Source of the DNA: Helicobacteraceae bacterium
Lineage (GTDB): Bacteria > Campylobacterota > Campylobacteria > Campylobacterales > Sulfurimonadaceae
Reading direction: 5' to 3'
NCBI GenBank assembly: GCA_021163845.1
Contig: JAGGTH010000033.1
Span: 30,505-94,504, forward strand
Length of the DNA stretch: 64,000 bases
Part shown: in pieces, positions 31,570 to 42,951 of the stretch
Numbering within the stretch: position 1 is the stretch's first letter
How the letters are laid out: the number at the start of each line of letters is the position of its first letter
Notes under the pieces: generated by a model
The model's input: only the letters and a program-made list of their open reading frames with translations
Database searches by the model: none
Told to the model about the DNA's origin: nothing
Program-made: the position numbers and the translations under genes

Positions 31570-34500
31570 TTATTCTCCTGCTTCATTGAATTGATTTTGA
31601 AGTGTCGTGTATCTTTTATAGAGATTTTTAGCTGTATAGCGTGCTGTAGTGAGATACTCTTTGGCCGCTTCTTTATCCATTTTCTCCACCATATTAAAGC
31701 GTGTCTCTCCATACATGAACTCTTTGACATCTATACTAGGCTCTTTATAATCTAAGATCATTGGGTTTTTCCCATCGCTAGCGAGTGTTGGATTAAAGCG
31801 AAAAATAGGCCAAAGACCACTTTTAACCGCTTTTTGTTGTTGCTCCATCCCATAACGTAGATCATAGCCGTGTGCCACACAATGAGAGTACGCGATAATC
31901 AGTGAAGGACCATCATACGCTTCGGCTTCTACAAAGGCTTTGAGTGTCGCTTTGTCATTGGCTCCAAGGCTTACTTTTGCGACATAGACATGTTCATAGT
32001 TGATCGCCATGGATGCGAGATCTTTTGGCATAGCAGCTTTTCCACCTGCTGCAAATTTTGCTACGGCACCTGTCATGGTTGCTTTAGATTGTTGTCCGCC
32101 CGTGTTGGAATAGACCTGTGTGTCTAGAACCAAGATATTAACATTCTTTCCACTGGCAAGTACATGATCGAGTCCACCATAACCGATATCATACGCCCAA
32201 CCATCTCCACCGATGATCCAGATAGATTTTTTGACAAGATATTCTACACATCCAAGGAGCTCTTGAGCCTCTCTTTGTTTCATATCTTGCAGGAGAGTTT
32301 GGAGTTTTTCTACACGCGCTCTTTGTGCGCTGATCTCTTTTTCCTCTGTTTGTTTGGCTGAGAGTATTTTCCCTACCAAAGTGCTATCAAGATGGGGCGA
32401 GAGTCTCTCAAGCAGATCGCGTGCTTTGTTGGTGTGATTATCCACAGCGAGGCGAAAACCTAGACCAAACTCGGCATTATCCTCAAAAAGAGAATTTGAC
32501 CACGCTGGACCTCTGCCTTGTGCATTTTTCTTCCAAGGGGTGGTTGGAAGATTCCCCCCATAAATAGAGCTACATCCCGTAGCATTTGCCACAAGCATTC
32601 GATCACCAAAGAGTTGTGAAGCGAGCTTAATATAAGGGGTTTCTCCACATCCAGGGCAGGCTCCACTAAACTCAAAGAGTGGTTCTAAAAACTGCGCCTC
32701 TTGAACTTTTGTGTGATCGAGTCTTTCCCTATCTACATAAGGAAGGGATGTGAAAAAATTCCAAAGCTCGATCCCCTCTTCGCGTAGAGGAAGTTGTGGC
32801 TGCATATTGATTGCTTTGAGATTGGTTTGTGATTTGTTTTTTGCGGGACACACCTCTACACATAGCGCACATCCCGTACAATCCTCAACAGCTACAGAGA
32901 TATTGAAAAACTCATCTTCACCAAAAAGGGAACCTTTGGCTTTTCTATATTGAAAATTTTCAGGCGCACCCTCCAAAAAAGAGCTATCAAAAACCTTAGA
33001 GCGGATAACAGAATGGGGGCAAACACTTACACATTTATTGCACGCGATACATACTTCACTATCCCACACAGGTACTTCATGAGCGATATTTCGTTTTTCA
33101 TATTGGCTTGTTCCTGTTGGCCATGTTCCATCATTTGGTAAGGCTGAGACAGGGATACTATCGCCTTTATACTCTGTGATCCGTGCAATCACCTCTTTGG
33201 CAAAACTATCGAGATCCCCTTTAAGTGCGGTGCGGAGTTCTTGAGTGCTAGAGATTGTGCGAGGAACTTCTACCTCGTAGAGGTTTTCTAAGGTATTATC
33301 CACCGCAGCAAAGTTCATCGCTACGATCTGATCCCCTTTGGCACCATAGGTCTTTTGGATCGAGTCTTTGATCTTTTTGATCGCTTCATCTTGAGGGAGT
33401 ATCCCACTAATAGCAAAAAAACATGTTTGCATGATGGTGTTGATGCGTGAGCCCATTTTACTTTTTTTGGCAACACTATAGGCATCAATCGCGTAAAATT
33501 TGAGTTTTTTATTGATGATATGCTCTTGGCTTACACGCGGAAGTCTCTCCCAGACCTCCTCTTTAGTATAAGGAGTATTGAGTAAAAAGACAGCTCCCTC
33601 TTTTGCGATCTCTAAAATATCAAGCTTTTCTAAAAAGACAGCTTGGTGCACAGCGACAAAGTTTGCCTTTTGGATGAGATAGCTCGATTGGATCGGCTTT
33701 GGACCAAAACGCAGATGAGAGATTGTCATAGAACCTGATTTTTTAGAATCATACACAAAATAGCCTTGGGCGTAGTTGTCTGTTTGGGTTCCAATTATTT
33801 TGATACTATTTTTGTTCGCTCCTACAGTTCCATCTGATCCAAGTCCATAAAAAACCGCTTCAAACTGCTCTTTGTTGTCTAAAATAAACTCTTGGTCATA
33901 TTCCAAACTTGAATAGGTGAGATCATCGTTGATACCAATAGTGAAGTGATTTTTCGGGGATTCTTTATCTAGTTCATCGAAAATAGCATGGATCATCGCA
34001 GGAGTGAATTCTTTGGAAGAAAGCCCATAACGTCCCCCTATGATCTTAGGCATAGCAAAATCAAGTTTCTCTTTATTTTCAAACAAAGAGGTGATGAGAT
34101 CATGATAGAGTGGCTCTCCTGAGCTTCCAGGCTCTTTGGTTCTATCTAGTACTGCAATAGCTTTGGTAGTTTTTGGTAAAGCAGCTAAAAAAGCATCGTG
34201 GGCAAAAGGGAGAGCAAGACGCACTTTGATAAGTCCCACTTTTTTTCCTTGTGCATTGAGATAGTGCACACTCTCCTCTACAGCTTCAGCACCCGAACCC
34301 ATGAGTACGATAATACTGTTCGCATCTTTTGCACCTACATAATCAAAAAGGGAGTATTGTCGTCCTGTGAGTGATGCAAATTTATCCATCTTCTCTTGAA
34401 GGATAGCAGGGAGCTCTTGGTAGTATCTATTAACCGATTCTCTGGCTTGAAAATAGACATCTGGATTTTGACTTGTACCTCGCAGTACTGGCTTATCAGG

Positions 34501-35124
34501 TGTCAAAGCTCTTTGTTTGTGAAAAGCTACAAGCTGTGGATCGATCATACTTTTGAGTACTTCATCATCAAGAAGCTCGATCTTACTTACCTCATGCGAT
34601 GTTCGAAAGCCATCAAAAAAATGTAAAAAGGGGATACGTGATTGCAAACTTGCGGCTTGAGCGATAAGGGCAAAGTCGTGTGCTTCTTGTACAGAGTTTG
34701 AGGGCATAAGAGCAAAGCCAGTTTGTCTCACACCCATCACATCTTGATGGTCACCAAAGATAGATAAACCTTGTGCCGCAAGACTACGCGAGGCGACATG
34801 AAAGACAGTTGGTGTGAGTTCCCCTGCGATCTTATACATATTTGGGATCATCAAAAGCAGACCTTGTGAGGCTGTAAAAGTGGTGGTGAGTGCTCCAGCT
34901 TGCAGGGCTCCATGAACAGCACCGCTCGCACCTCCCTCACTTTGCATCTCATAAACATCAGGGATGGTGCCAAAGATATTCTTTTGTTTTTTCGCACTAT
35001 ACATATCGCTAAGTTCACCCATAGCAGAAGAGGGCGTAATAGGATAGATGGCGATAACTTCGTTGATTTTGTGGGCGACTCTGGCAACAGCTTCATTGCC
35101 ATCAAGAGTTTGGTAGTTTTTCAT
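31570..35124 (-). CDS. nifJ: Pyruvate:ferredoxin (flavodoxin) oxidoreductase
   Basis: YPITPSSAMGELSD..., two 4Fe-4S CxxCxxCxxxCP motifs, GDGWAYDIGYGGLDHVLASGKNVNILVLDTQVYSNTGGQ TPP region. Confidence 0.96.
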   Translation of the reverse strand: MKNYQTLDGNEAVARVAHKINEVIAIYPITPSSAMGELSDMYSAKKQKNIFGTIPDVYEMQSEGGASGAVHGALQAGALTTTFTASQGLLLMIPNMYKIAGELTPTVFHVASRSLAAQGLSIFGDHQDVMGVRQTGFALMPSNSVQEAHDFALIAQAASLQSRIPFLHFFDGFRTSHEVSKIELLDDEVLKSMIDPQLVAFHKQRALTPDKPVLRGTSQNPDVYFQARESVNRYYQELPAILQEKMDKFASLTGRQYSLFDYVGAKDANSIIVLMGSGAEAVEESVHYLNAQGKKVGLIKVRLALPFAHDAFLAALPKTTKAIAVLDRTKEPGSSGEPLYHDLITSLFENKEKLDFAMPKIIGGRYGLSSKEFTPAMIHAIFDELDKESPKNHFTIGINDDLTYSSLEYDQEFILDNKEQFEAVFYGLGSDGTVGANKNSIKIIGTQTDNYAQGYFVYDSKKSGSMTISHLRFGPKPIQSSYLIQKANFVAVHQAVFLEKLDILEIAKEGAVFLLNTPYTKEEVWERLPRVSQEHIINKKLKFYAIDAYSVAKKSKMGSRINTIMQTCFFAISGILPQDEAIKKIKDSIQKTYGAKGDQIVAMNFAAVDNTLENLYEVEVPRTISSTQELRTALKGDLDSFAKEVIARITEYKGDSIPVSALPNDGTWPTGTSQYEKRNIAHEVPVWDSEVCIACNKCVSVCPHSVIRSKVFDSSFLEGAPENFQYRKAKGSLFGEDEFFNISVAVEDCTGCALCVEVCPAKNKSQTNLKAINMQPQLPLREEGIELWNFFTSLPYVDRERLDHTKVQEAQFLEPLFEFSGACPGCGETPYIKLASQLFGDRMLVANATGCSSIYGGNLPTTPWKKNAQGRGPAWSNSLFEDNAEFGLGFRLAVDNHTNKARDLLERLSPHLDSTLVGKILSAKQTEEKEISAQRARVEKLQTLLQDMKQREAQELLGCVEYLVKKSIWIIGGDGWAYDIGYGGLDHVLASGKNVNILVLDTQVYSNTGGQQSKATMTGAVAKFAAGGKAAMPKDLASMAINYEHVYVAKVSLGANDKATLKAFVEAEAYDGPSLIIAYSHCVAHGYDLRYGMEQQQKAVKSGLWPIFRFNPTLASDGKNPMILDYKEPSIDVKEFMYGETRFNMVEKMDKEAAKEYLTTARYTAKNLYKRYTTLQNQFNEAGE

Positions 35125-35191
35125 AAACAGACTCCTCTATTAAGGAGTACCATAATTACACAGAAATAATTAAGAGGAGCTTACGGTGTCT

Positions 35192-35494
35192 TTACTCTTT
35201 CCCTTGTTCATGTGTCATGTATATCCAAAACTCTTTGTGAGAGTAGCCTTTGTTTAAAAAGTAGATCTGTAAGATAGCAACACGGTAAAGTGTGATGAGC
35301 ATTTTCGCATAAGGGATAAACAGACTAAAACTTACGATAAAAGACTGTTCTTTATCTCCCTTAGACTGAATCATCTCTTCCATCCCTATATTTTTTGTTA
35401 GATAGATCCCAAAGAGAATGGAAAATAAAAAGTTTAGACTAAGCCCAAAGATTATGTAGGCCATAAGGTCTTGTTCATGCATACCAAATATCAT
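35192..35494 (-). CDS. Small membrane protein, unknown
   Basis: Intact 100-aa ORF with hydrophobic segments. Confidence 0.55.
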   Translation of the reverse strand: MIFGMHEQDLMAYIIFGLSLNFLFSILFGIYLTKNIGMEEMIQSKGDKEQSFIVSFSLFIPYAKMLITLYRVAILQIYFLNKGYSHKEFWIYMTHEQGKE

Positions 35495-35559
35495 ATCTAT
35501 TTATATCCTTTTATTTTGAATCAAAAATATATTTTATCTCAAAAAAACTTGAGACTTTT

Positions 35560-35901
35560 TTATTCATAGATTTTTACTTTCTTATCTGTGTAAAATGTAC
35601 CAAAAGGGATGAGGGAAGCAACAAAGAAAAGAGTACTTTCTCTCAAAGACCAACGTGCTTTTTGCCAAGCAAGTGCCAACAAGATACAAAAAATGATAAA
35701 AAGTATTCCATGTGCCATCCCAACAACTTTAACTGCGATTGGATAATCCATAAAATATTTGAGTGGCATTGCTACAAAAAGTAAAAGAAGGTAAGAATAT
35801 CCTTCGATAATTCCTATTTTTCGAAATTGATTTACACTATTTTTCACACTATTCTTCTTTCTGTAAAAATTTGAATGGATTATACTATCAAAAGGTAACA
35901 A
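35560..35901 (-). CDS. DUF3817 family membrane protein
   Basis: FRKIGIIEGYSYLLLLFVAMPLKYFMDYPIAVKVVGMAHGILFIIFCILLALAW. Confidence 0.85.
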   Translation of the reverse strand: MLPFDSIIHSNFYRKKNSVKNSVNQFRKIGIIEGYSYLLLLFVAMPLKYFMDYPIAVKVVGMAHGILFIIFCILLALAWQKARWSLRESTLFFVASLIPFGTFYTDKKVKIYE

Positions 35902-35995
35902 GCAACTTACATTTCTTTACATCTCGAATGGTTAAAAAATCTTTTAAACATCTTTACACTATACTAATCGCGCAAATATAATTAAAGGTAGATTT

Positions 35996-36226
35996 ATGGA
36001 CACTAACCTCGTTATAGAAGGTTTTAAGTTTATGGTATTGGGGATGGGAACTGTTTTTGCATTTCTGATCATCCTTATTGGACTGATGAATGTTATGTCA
36101 ATGGTAATTCATAAACTTTTTCCTGAACCACAAGCTAGTGGGGAGTCTCATACACAACAAGGCTCAAAAAATAATAAGGTTATTGCCGCTATCACGGCTG
36201 CAATTTCTCATCATAGACAAGGGTAA
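35996..36226 (+). CDS. oadG: Oxaloacetate decarboxylase gamma subunit (OadG)
   Basis: Small single-TM protein directly upstream of the alpha subunit: VIEGFKFMVLGMGTVFAFLIILIGLMNVMSMVIHKLF. Confidence 0.85.
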   Translation: MDTNLVIEGFKFMVLGMGTVFAFLIILIGLMNVMSMVIHKLFPEPQASGESHTQQGSKNNKVIAAITAAISHHRQG

Positions 36227-36234
36227 GGATAAGT

Positions 36235-38022
36235 ATGGCTAAAAAGTTTATAGATATAATGGACACCACTTTTAGAGATGGTTTCCAGTCAGTATTTGGT
36301 GGTCGTGTTTTAATGGATGACTTCTTCCCAGCGGTTGAAGCTGCAAAACATGCAGGGATCACGCACTTTGAATTTGGTGGGGGAGCGAGATTTCAATCTC
36401 TTTATTTTTATCTCAATGAAGATGCATTCGTGATGATGGATAGATTTCGTGAGATCGTTGGACCGGATGCAAACTTGCAAACACTCGCACGTGGTGTAAA
36501 TACAGTTATGCTCGATACTGGAAGTAAAGATCTTATCGACTTACACGCAAAGATGTTTAAAAAACACGGGACAACAACGATCCGTAACTTTGACGCACTC
36601 AATGATGTAGAAAATCTCAAATATTCTGGAGAGAGAATCACCCACCACGGACTCAAACACGAAGTGGTTGTGACGATGATGGATCTTCCTCCTGGATGTG
36701 TTGGTGCACATGATGTCACTTTTTATGAGAAAACACTTCGTGAGATCTTAGATAGCGGGATCCCATACGACAGCATCTGTTTTAAAGATGCAAGTGGAAC
36801 ATCAAGCCCGAAAAAAGTATATGAGACGATTCAAATGGCTCGTAAGCTTGTTCCTGAAGGAACACACCTTAGACTTCATACACATGAGACAGCAGGGGTG
36901 AGTGTTGCTGCATACTTGGCAGCTCTTGAGGCTGGAATAGATGGGATAGATATGGCGGCATCGCCTGTTTCTGGTGGTACAAGTCAGCCTGATATCCTAA
37001 CAATGCTTCATGCAACAAAAGGGATGGATTTTGATCTTGGTGGTTTAGAGATCGAGAAGATCCTTACCTATGAAAAAGAGGTGGCAGCGTGTTTAGAAGA
37101 CTATTTTATGCCGCCTGAGGCTACGATGGTCTCTCCTCTTATCCCATTTTCACCAATGCCAGGTGGAGCACTTACTGCAAATACACAAATGATGCGCGAT
37201 AACAATATCTTAGAAAAATTCCCTGAGGTTATTGACGCGATGCGTGAAGTGGTTGAAAAAGGTGGGTATGGTACATCTGTGACTCCTGTTTCACAGTTTT
37301 ATTTCCAACAAGCACTTAACAATGTAATGCAAGGTCCATGGAAAGCGATCGCTCCTGGATATGGAAAAATGGTACTTGGATACTTTGGAAGAACTCCTGT
37401 AGCTCCAGATCCGGAAATTGTGAGAATCGCTTCTGAAAAACTAGGTTTAGAACCTACGACAGAGAAGGTTTTGGATCTTACAGAAGCAGATGAGACAAAA
37501 TCTTTAGCGTACTGGAAGAGTAAGCTAGAAGAAGAGGGGATTGAGACGAGCGATGAAAATATTTTTATCGCAGCAGCGTGTCAAGAAAAGGGGATCACTT
37601 TCTTAAAAGGTGAAGCTGAAGTGAATGTTCGTAAAAATTCAGAGATGAAAAAAGAAGGAAATGCAAATATGGGTAGCGGAAATTATACAGTTGTTGTAGA
37701 TGGTCAAAAATTTAGTGTTCAAGTAGCAGAAGGTGATGCTGATATTCAAGTAACTGCAGTAAATGGTGAGAGTGCATCTACATCCACGCCTGCAACATCT
37801 GAAAGTGGTGCTACATCGATCAAAGCACTTCTTCCTGGAAGTGTATGGAAAATCGTTGCAAATCCAGGTCAGAGTGTAGCTGAGGGGGATGTGATCATGA
37901 TACTCGAATCTATGAAGATGGAAATCGATGTAGTAGCACCAAAAGGTGGAGTGATAAAAACGATTAACGTAGCAACAAATGACAAAGTAGTAGAAGGTCA
38001 AGTTGTTGCGACAATGGGATAG
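36235..38022 (+). CDS. oadA: Oxaloacetate decarboxylase alpha / pyruvate carboxylase subunit B
   Basis: [11 protein letters not shown]..., carboxyltransferase domain and C-terminal biotinyl motif [10 protein letters not shown]. Confidence 0.93.
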   Translation: MAKKFIDIMDTTFRDGFQSVFGGRVLMDDFFPAVEAAKHAGITHFEFGGGARFQSLYFYLNEDAFVMMDRFREIVGPDANLQTLARGVNTVMLDTGSKDLIDLHAKMFKKHGTTTIRNFDALNDVENLKYSGERITHHGLKHEVVVTMMDLPPGCVGAHDVTFYEKTLREILDSGIPYDSICFKDASGTSSPKKVYETIQMARKLVPEGTHLRLHTHETAGVSVAAYLAALEAGIDGIDMAASPVSGGTSQPDILTMLHATKGMDFDLGGLEIEKILTYEKEVAACLEDYFMPPEATMVSPLIPFSPMPGGALTANTQMMRDNNILEKFPEVIDAMREVVEKGGYGTSVTPVSQFYFQQALNNVMQGPWKAIAPGYGKMVLGYFGRTPVAPDPEIVRIASEKLGLEPTTEKVLDLTEADETKSLAYWKSKLEEEGIETSDENIFIAAACQEKGITFLKGEAEVNVRKNSEMKKEGNANMGSGNYTVVVDGQKFSVQVAEGDADIQVTAVNGESASTSTPATSESGATSIKALLPGSVWKIVANPGQSVAEGDVIMILESMKMEIDVVAPKGGVIKTINVATNDKVVEGQVVATMG

Positions 38023-39350
38023 TGTATATGAAGTCTGTTGTTTTTAAATTTTTAACACTCTTGGTGTTCTTGACCTCGGCTACGCTTTTTGCGAGTGCGG
38101 ATGTAGAACATGCAAGTGTAGCGAATGCTGAAAAAGCGTATGAAGTAAAGCCATTTTCAGAGATGTTTGGTGGTTTTTTGGAATCTACAGGTATTAATGC
38201 TCTGATCAATCCAGATCCAAACGAGCTGAATTCTCATGATGAGCCTATGAGTGATTTTCACAAGTCATGGGGTCGTATCATTATGATCCTCATTACATTT
38301 TTACTCTTTTGGTTAGCGATCAGAAAAGGGTTTGAGCCACTTTTGCTTTTACCGATAGCATTTGGTGGTCTTTTGGCAAACATCCCAATCGCAGGGATCG
38401 CAGGACATGATGGATTTTTAGGGATCATCTATGAGATGGGGCTTGCAAATCAGCTCTTTCCTATTTTGATCTTTATGGGTGTTGGGGCGATGACAGACTT
38501 TGGTCCACTTCTCTCCAATCCTAAGACAGCACTTCTTGGTGGAGCTGCACAGTTTGGGATCTTCGGAACACTTGTAGGGGCTGTAGCACTCTCCGAGTAT
38601 ACAACGATCTTTGATTTTTCACTCCAACAAGCATCAGCGATCTCTATCATTGGTGGGGCAGATGGTCCAACATCGATCTTTATCGCAACAGCTTTGGCAC
38701 CTGAGCTTCTTGGAGCAATTGCAGTCGCATCGTATTCTTATATGGCGATGGTTCCGATTATTCAACCTCCGATCATGAAAGCACTTACAAATGATGCTGA
38801 GAGAAAGATTAAAATGACCACTTTACGTCACGTATCACGCTTGGAAAAACTTGTTTTCCCAATCATGGTTCTTGTTTTAGCTATTTTGGTTTTACCTGAA
38901 TCAACACCACTTATTGGTGCGTTTATGTTTGGTAACTTCTTAAAAGAGAGTGGTGTAGTGGATCGTCTCTCAGATACGATGCAAAATGCGCTTATCAATA
39001 TTGTGACGATCTTTTTAGGTCTTGCAGTTGGTTCAAAACTCGCAGCAGATCAGTTCTTGGTAGCAGATACTTTAGCGATCTTAGCACTTGGTATCGTGGC
39101 GTTTTCTGTTGGAACGGCTTCGGGTGTTATCATGGCAAAGATTATGAATCTTTTCCCAGGAAACAAGATCAATCCACTTATCGGTTCAGCTGGAGTTTCA
39201 GCGGTACCTATGGCAGCACGTGTGTCAAACAAAGTGGGTATGCAGTACGACAAATCGAATATGCTTCTTATGCATGCGATGGGTCCAAATGTGGCAGGTG
39301 TAATCGGTTCAGCGGTTGCAGCTGGTGTATTGATTTCACTCTTTCAGTAG
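38022..39350 (+). CDS. oadB: Sodium-translocating decarboxylase beta subunit
   Basis: [48 protein letters not shown] motifs. Confidence 0.95.
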   Translation: MYMKSVVFKFLTLLVFLTSATLFASADVEHASVANAEKAYEVKPFSEMFGGFLESTGINALINPDPNELNSHDEPMSDFHKSWGRIIMILITFLLFWLAIRKGFEPLLLLPIAFGGLLANIPIAGIAGHDGFLGIIYEMGLANQLFPILIFMGVGAMTDFGPLLSNPKTALLGGAAQFGIFGTLVGAVALSEYTTIFDFSLQQASAISIIGGADGPTSIFIATALAPELLGAIAVASYSYMAMVPIIQPPIMKALTNDAERKIKMTTLRHVSRLEKLVFPIMVLVLAILVLPESTPLIGAFMFGNFLKESGVVDRLSDTMQNALINIVTIFLGLAVGSKLAADQFLVADTLAILALGIVAFSVGTASGVIMAKIMNLFPGNKINPLIGSAGVSAVPMAARVSNKVGMQYDKSNMLLMHAMGPNVAGVIGSAVAAGVLISLFQ

Positions 39351-39365
39351 TCTTTATGACTACTG
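39345..39365. terminator. Bidirectional terminator between convergent oadB and cheV-like genes
   Basis: CAGTAGTC-tttat-GACTACTG stem overlapping both stop regions. Confidence 0.55.
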
Positions 39366-40304
39366 AAGTTGTTCCATTCTTTCTATAATGAGTGGAATGA
39401 TATTATGACTTTTTGTCTTATCTACAAAGCCATTCGCGCCTAAAACTTCCGCTTCTCTTTTATTATTTTCACCCGTCATAGAACTATTGACGATGATAGG
39501 TATTTTTCTAGTCGAAGGGTTTGCTCGAAGTGTTTGGATCACTGTAAACCCAGACATCTCAGGCATCTCAATATCTGTGATAATAGCTGGAATAGTTGAA
39601 GGATCCTCAAGTGTTTCTATATAATCAATAAGCTTTTTGCCATTGTCAAACATTAACATTTTAAGATGCGCATTTTCAAAGATCTGTTTAAGTGCTCTTT
39701 GTGCTGTTTTGGAATCTTCAGCGATAAGGGTCGTCCCTTTTTTGAGTTTCGCCGGAATCTCGATAGATTTGAGTGCTTCGGTATCTTTAGAGACATTTAC
39801 CATTGCTTGAGGAATAACATCTGAGAGGAGCTTTTCATAGTCTAAGATAAGACATAAGCTACCATCTTCTAGACGCGTATCATTCATCACTAAACCATCA
39901 TTTTTGAGCCTATAGCTCTCAGGCGCATGCATCTCATTCCAGTTTTTCTTGATCACGCGGTACGCTGACATGATACGAAGGCCGATGATAACACCGTTAA
40001 AATCACAAATGAGGATATTGGAGCGTTTTGTTTCCTCTTTGTTGAGTGGTACACCCAGCCAACTTGGAAGATTAAGAATAGGGATCTGCATCCCACGTAA
40101 AGTGATCGTACCCTCTAGCATTGGATGTGCTGAGGGGATTTGAGTGAGGTAATGATTTTTTGATTCGACCACCTCTCTGGTTTTAAACACATTGATCGCG
40201 TAAAACGCAGAATCATCACTTTCACTTATTCTAAATACCAAGAGTTGAAGCTCATTGTTTTTTGCTAGGTTGGTAGCAGCATCTACTTTATCTAAAACAG
40301 ACAT
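39360..40304 (-). CDS. cheV: CheV-type chemotaxis protein (CheW domain plus receiver)
   Basis: N-terminal CheW-like domain (MLEGTITLRGMQIPILNLPSWLG) and receiver domain (AIITDIEMPEMSGF). Confidence 0.9.
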   Translation of the reverse strand: MSVLDKVDAATNLAKNNELQLLVFRISESDDSAFYAINVFKTREVVESKNHYLTQIPSAHPMLEGTITLRGMQIPILNLPSWLGVPLNKEETKRSNILICDFNGVIIGLRIMSAYRVIKKNWNEMHAPESYRLKNDGLVMNDTRLEDGSLCLILDYEKLLSDVIPQAMVNVSKDTEALKSIEIPAKLKKGTTLIAEDSKTAQRALKQIFENAHLKMLMFDNGKKLIDYIETLEDPSTIPAIITDIEMPEMSGFTVIQTLRANPSTRKIPIIVNSSMTGENNKREAEVLGANGFVDKTKSHNIIPLIIERMEQLQ

Positions 40305-40424
40305 TTACACCCTTTTGATAGTAATTCTAAATTAACACGATAATAGCAAAGTTTCTATGAATTATGCTTGAATGTTAATAATGAAATGGTAAAATATCCT
40401 TATTTTCAAAAAGGGATGTGAAGA

Positions 40425-41222
40425 GTGAAAATTATTATTAGCTTGTTTTTTTTATGTACACTTGTATTTTCAAAAGTTTATTATTCAAAGGTAGAACCTT
40501 ATGAATTGCGTGAGATATCCTCTAATGTCAGTGGGACAGTACTCTTTATTGATGAAGACAATATTGGAAAAAAACTGACAAATCATCCTTACCTCATAAT
40601 CGATGCCGAGCTTGATCAAAAAGAACTTGTGCTGATCCAAGAGAAGCTTCTCTATCTTGAAGAGATGATCAAGGTCAATGAAGATATTCTAGAAAATCTC
40701 GAAGAGTCTTTGGGTAAAAAAAGAGAGAACTATAAGCGCATAGAATCTCTTAAGATAAAATCTATCGTTGAAAAAGATAGAGAGTTTCATGAACTCATTA
40801 CAAGTGAGAATCTCTTTTTAAACACACAAAAAGAGATCGATAATCTTAAAGTGCAAGTCACAGATCTCAAACTCAGACGAGCACAGCTTGAAAAATCGAT
40901 CAAAGATAAACATTTGATAGCTAAAGATTTTGTTCTTTACAGTTTGGATGTAAAGGTGGGGCAAGTTGTCAATATGGCGACCCTACTTGCAAAGATTGCG
41001 GATACTTCAAGCGCAAAACTCACACTTTTTTTGGATGAAGAGGATGTAGCAGATGCAAAAACTAAAGCCGTTTACATAGATGGACTCAAGACAGAATATA
41101 AAATCTCAAGACTTCTCAAAATAGCAGACAGTAAAAATATTTCTAAATACATGGCGCAGATCATTATTGATGCACCAAAAATCTTTTCAAAACTTGTAAA
41201 AGTTGAGTTGCGTGATGAATAA
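40425..41222 (+). CDS. HlyD/membrane-fusion-like periplasmic protein
   Basis: GTG start, signal peptide, long coiled coil between half barrel-sandwich segments. Confidence 0.7.
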   Translation: MKIIISLFFLCTLVFSKVYYSKVEPYELREISSNVSGTVLFIDEDNIGKKLTNHPYLIIDAELDQKELVLIQEKLLYLEEMIKVNEDILENLEESLGKKRENYKRIESLKIKSIVEKDREFHELITSENLFLNTQKEIDNLKVQVTDLKLRRAQLEKSIKDKHLIAKDFVLYSLDVKVGQVVNMATLLAKIADTSSAKLTLFLDEEDVADAKTKAVYIDGLKTEYKISRLLKIADSKNISKYMAQIIIDAPKIFSKLVKVELRDE

Positions 41223-42951
41223 AAAGACGACAGCTTGTCCTCTTGATTGTTATGATGCGTGTGAGATAGTGCATGATGGGAAGATTCTAGGGGCAAAAAA
41301 TGGACATACCAAAGGTTTTTTATGTCCCCATTTAAACCATTATGAAAAACATGAAGAGATCAAAGAACCGCGTTACAAAGGTAAAACGATCTCAATGGAG
41401 CAAGCCTTAGCGAGACTTGTAGAGACACTGCGTGAATCTGGGGCAGAAAAAACACTGTTTTATCGTGGAAGTGGCAACTTTGGCTTGATGCAAGAGGTTA
41501 GTGATCATTTTTTTGCCTCCTTTGGTGCAACACTGACCAATGGAAGCCTTTGTGATGGAGCAGGAGCTGCTGGAATTATACAGGGGCGTGGAAGTAACAA
41601 GAATATGCCACTCTCTGAGATCGAGAAGTCTGAAGTTGTGATTCTTTGGGGGCGCAATCCTCATGTAACAAACTCTCACCTTTTACCTTTACTCAAAGAT
41701 AAAACACTCATCGTCATTGATCCTAGAAAGATAGAGAGTGCACGCAATGCTGCTCTACATATTCAGCTCAAACCACATGGAGATCTCTACCTTGCACTTC
41801 TTTTATGCCGTTTTTTACATATAGAAAATGAGTACGATGAGGAATATCTTCAAGAGTATGCATCAGAATATGAAGAGCTTTATGAACTTACGCAAACGGT
41901 GCGTATCAAAGCAACACTCGAAGATATTGATGTAACACTCGGACAGATTGGGATGCTTCTTGAACTTGTAAAGGGCAAAAAAACTGCCATTGTTTGTGGT
42001 GTAGGGATCCAAAAATATAGCGATGGTGCAGATATTATGCGTGCTATTGATGCTTTTGCGGTGATGCTGGGTCTCTTTGGCAAAGAGGGATGTGGTGTTG
42101 CGTATTTGGGAGAGTCTAAAGAGGGGATCGAGTCCCCTTTTAAGAGACAAGCCAAACGAGTATCAAAGGTCAATACTGACTTTTCAGCTTTTTCGAGTGT
42201 TTTTATTCAAGGGGCAAATCCTCTTTCCCAGATGCCTGATACACAAAGGGTCATAAAGTCGATGGAGTCTGTGGCAAATGTGATCTATTTTGGTTTATAT
42301 GAAAATGAAACAAGCCAGAGGGCTGATTTAGTGATCCCTGCGAAAAACTTTTTGGCAAAAGAGGATATTCGTACATCCTATGCACACAATGCGATGCTCT
42401 TTATGCCACAAATATTAGAGAGTGAATATGGAATTAGCGAGTATGAACTGAGTCGCTATTTATGTAAGGCATTTGAGATAGAGATACAGAGTGAAGAGTA
42501 TTATCTGAGCCACTTTAAAAATTTTGCAGTCCAGAGAATAGATGGCTCTTGGCAGGTTGAATCACGTGAGGAGATCCCCTATCAAAATGGATTTGACACT
42601 GATGATGGGGAGTTTTGCTTTTTAGAGGAATACGATAACGACTTTGATATGAACAAGAAGATGTTTTTGCTGACTCCTAAAAGCCCAAAGAGTCTCAATT
42701 CACAGTTTTATCGTGAAAAATATGTCTATTTGCATAAAGAGGCTGGATTTTTAGAAAACCAAGAGGTGCAAATCAGTTCAGAGCAAGGAAAAATTGTTTT
42801 AAAAGTGAAAATTGATGCTACAATTCGAAAAGATTGTGTCCTTCTTTATAGTGGGACACCAGGGGTGAATATGCTTACTTCATCCAGACACTCCCTTGAT
42901 GGGAAAAATGCAATATATCAAGAAAATAAAGTAGAGGTAAAAGCGATATGA
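41215..42951 (+). CDS. Molybdopterin oxidoreductase, compact
   Basis: N-terminal TACPLDCYDACEI...FLCPH (4Fe-4S CX3CX3C...C), LTNGSLCDGAGAAGIIQGRGSNK, VVILWGRNPHVTNSH. Start at 41215 preferred. Confidence 0.85.
   Translation: MNKKTTACPLDCYDACEIVHDGKILGAKNGHTKGFLCPHLNHYEKHEEIKEPRYKGKTISMEQALARLVETLRESGAEKTLFYRGSGNFGLMQEVSDHFFASFGATLTNGSLCDGAGAAGIIQGRGSNKNMPLSEIEKSEVVILWGRNPHVTNSHLLPLLKDKTLIVIDPRKIESARNAALHIQLKPHGDLYLALLLCRFLHIENEYDEEYLQEYASEYEELYELTQTVRIKATLEDIDVTLGQIGMLLELVKGKKTAIVCGVGIQKYSDGADIMRAIDAFAVMLGLFGKEGCGVAYLGESKEGIESPFKRQAKRVSKVNTDFSAFSSVFIQGANPLSQMPDTQRVIKSMESVANVIYFGLYENETSQRADLVIPAKNFLAKEDIRTSYAHNAMLFMPQILESEYGISEYELSRYLCKAFEIEIQSEEYYLSHFKNFAVQRIDGSWQVESREEIPYQNGFDTDDGEFCFLEEYDNDFDMNKKMFLLTPKSPKSLNSQFYREKYVYLHKEAGFLENQEVQISSEQGKIVLKVKIDATIRKDCVLLYSGTPGVNMLTSSRHSLDGKNAIYQENKVEVKAI

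Noticed and set aside
30670-31755. Plus-strand ORFs antisense to the DHOD-like gene and nifJ 3' end
   Set aside because: Shadow ORFs of conserved coding sequence.
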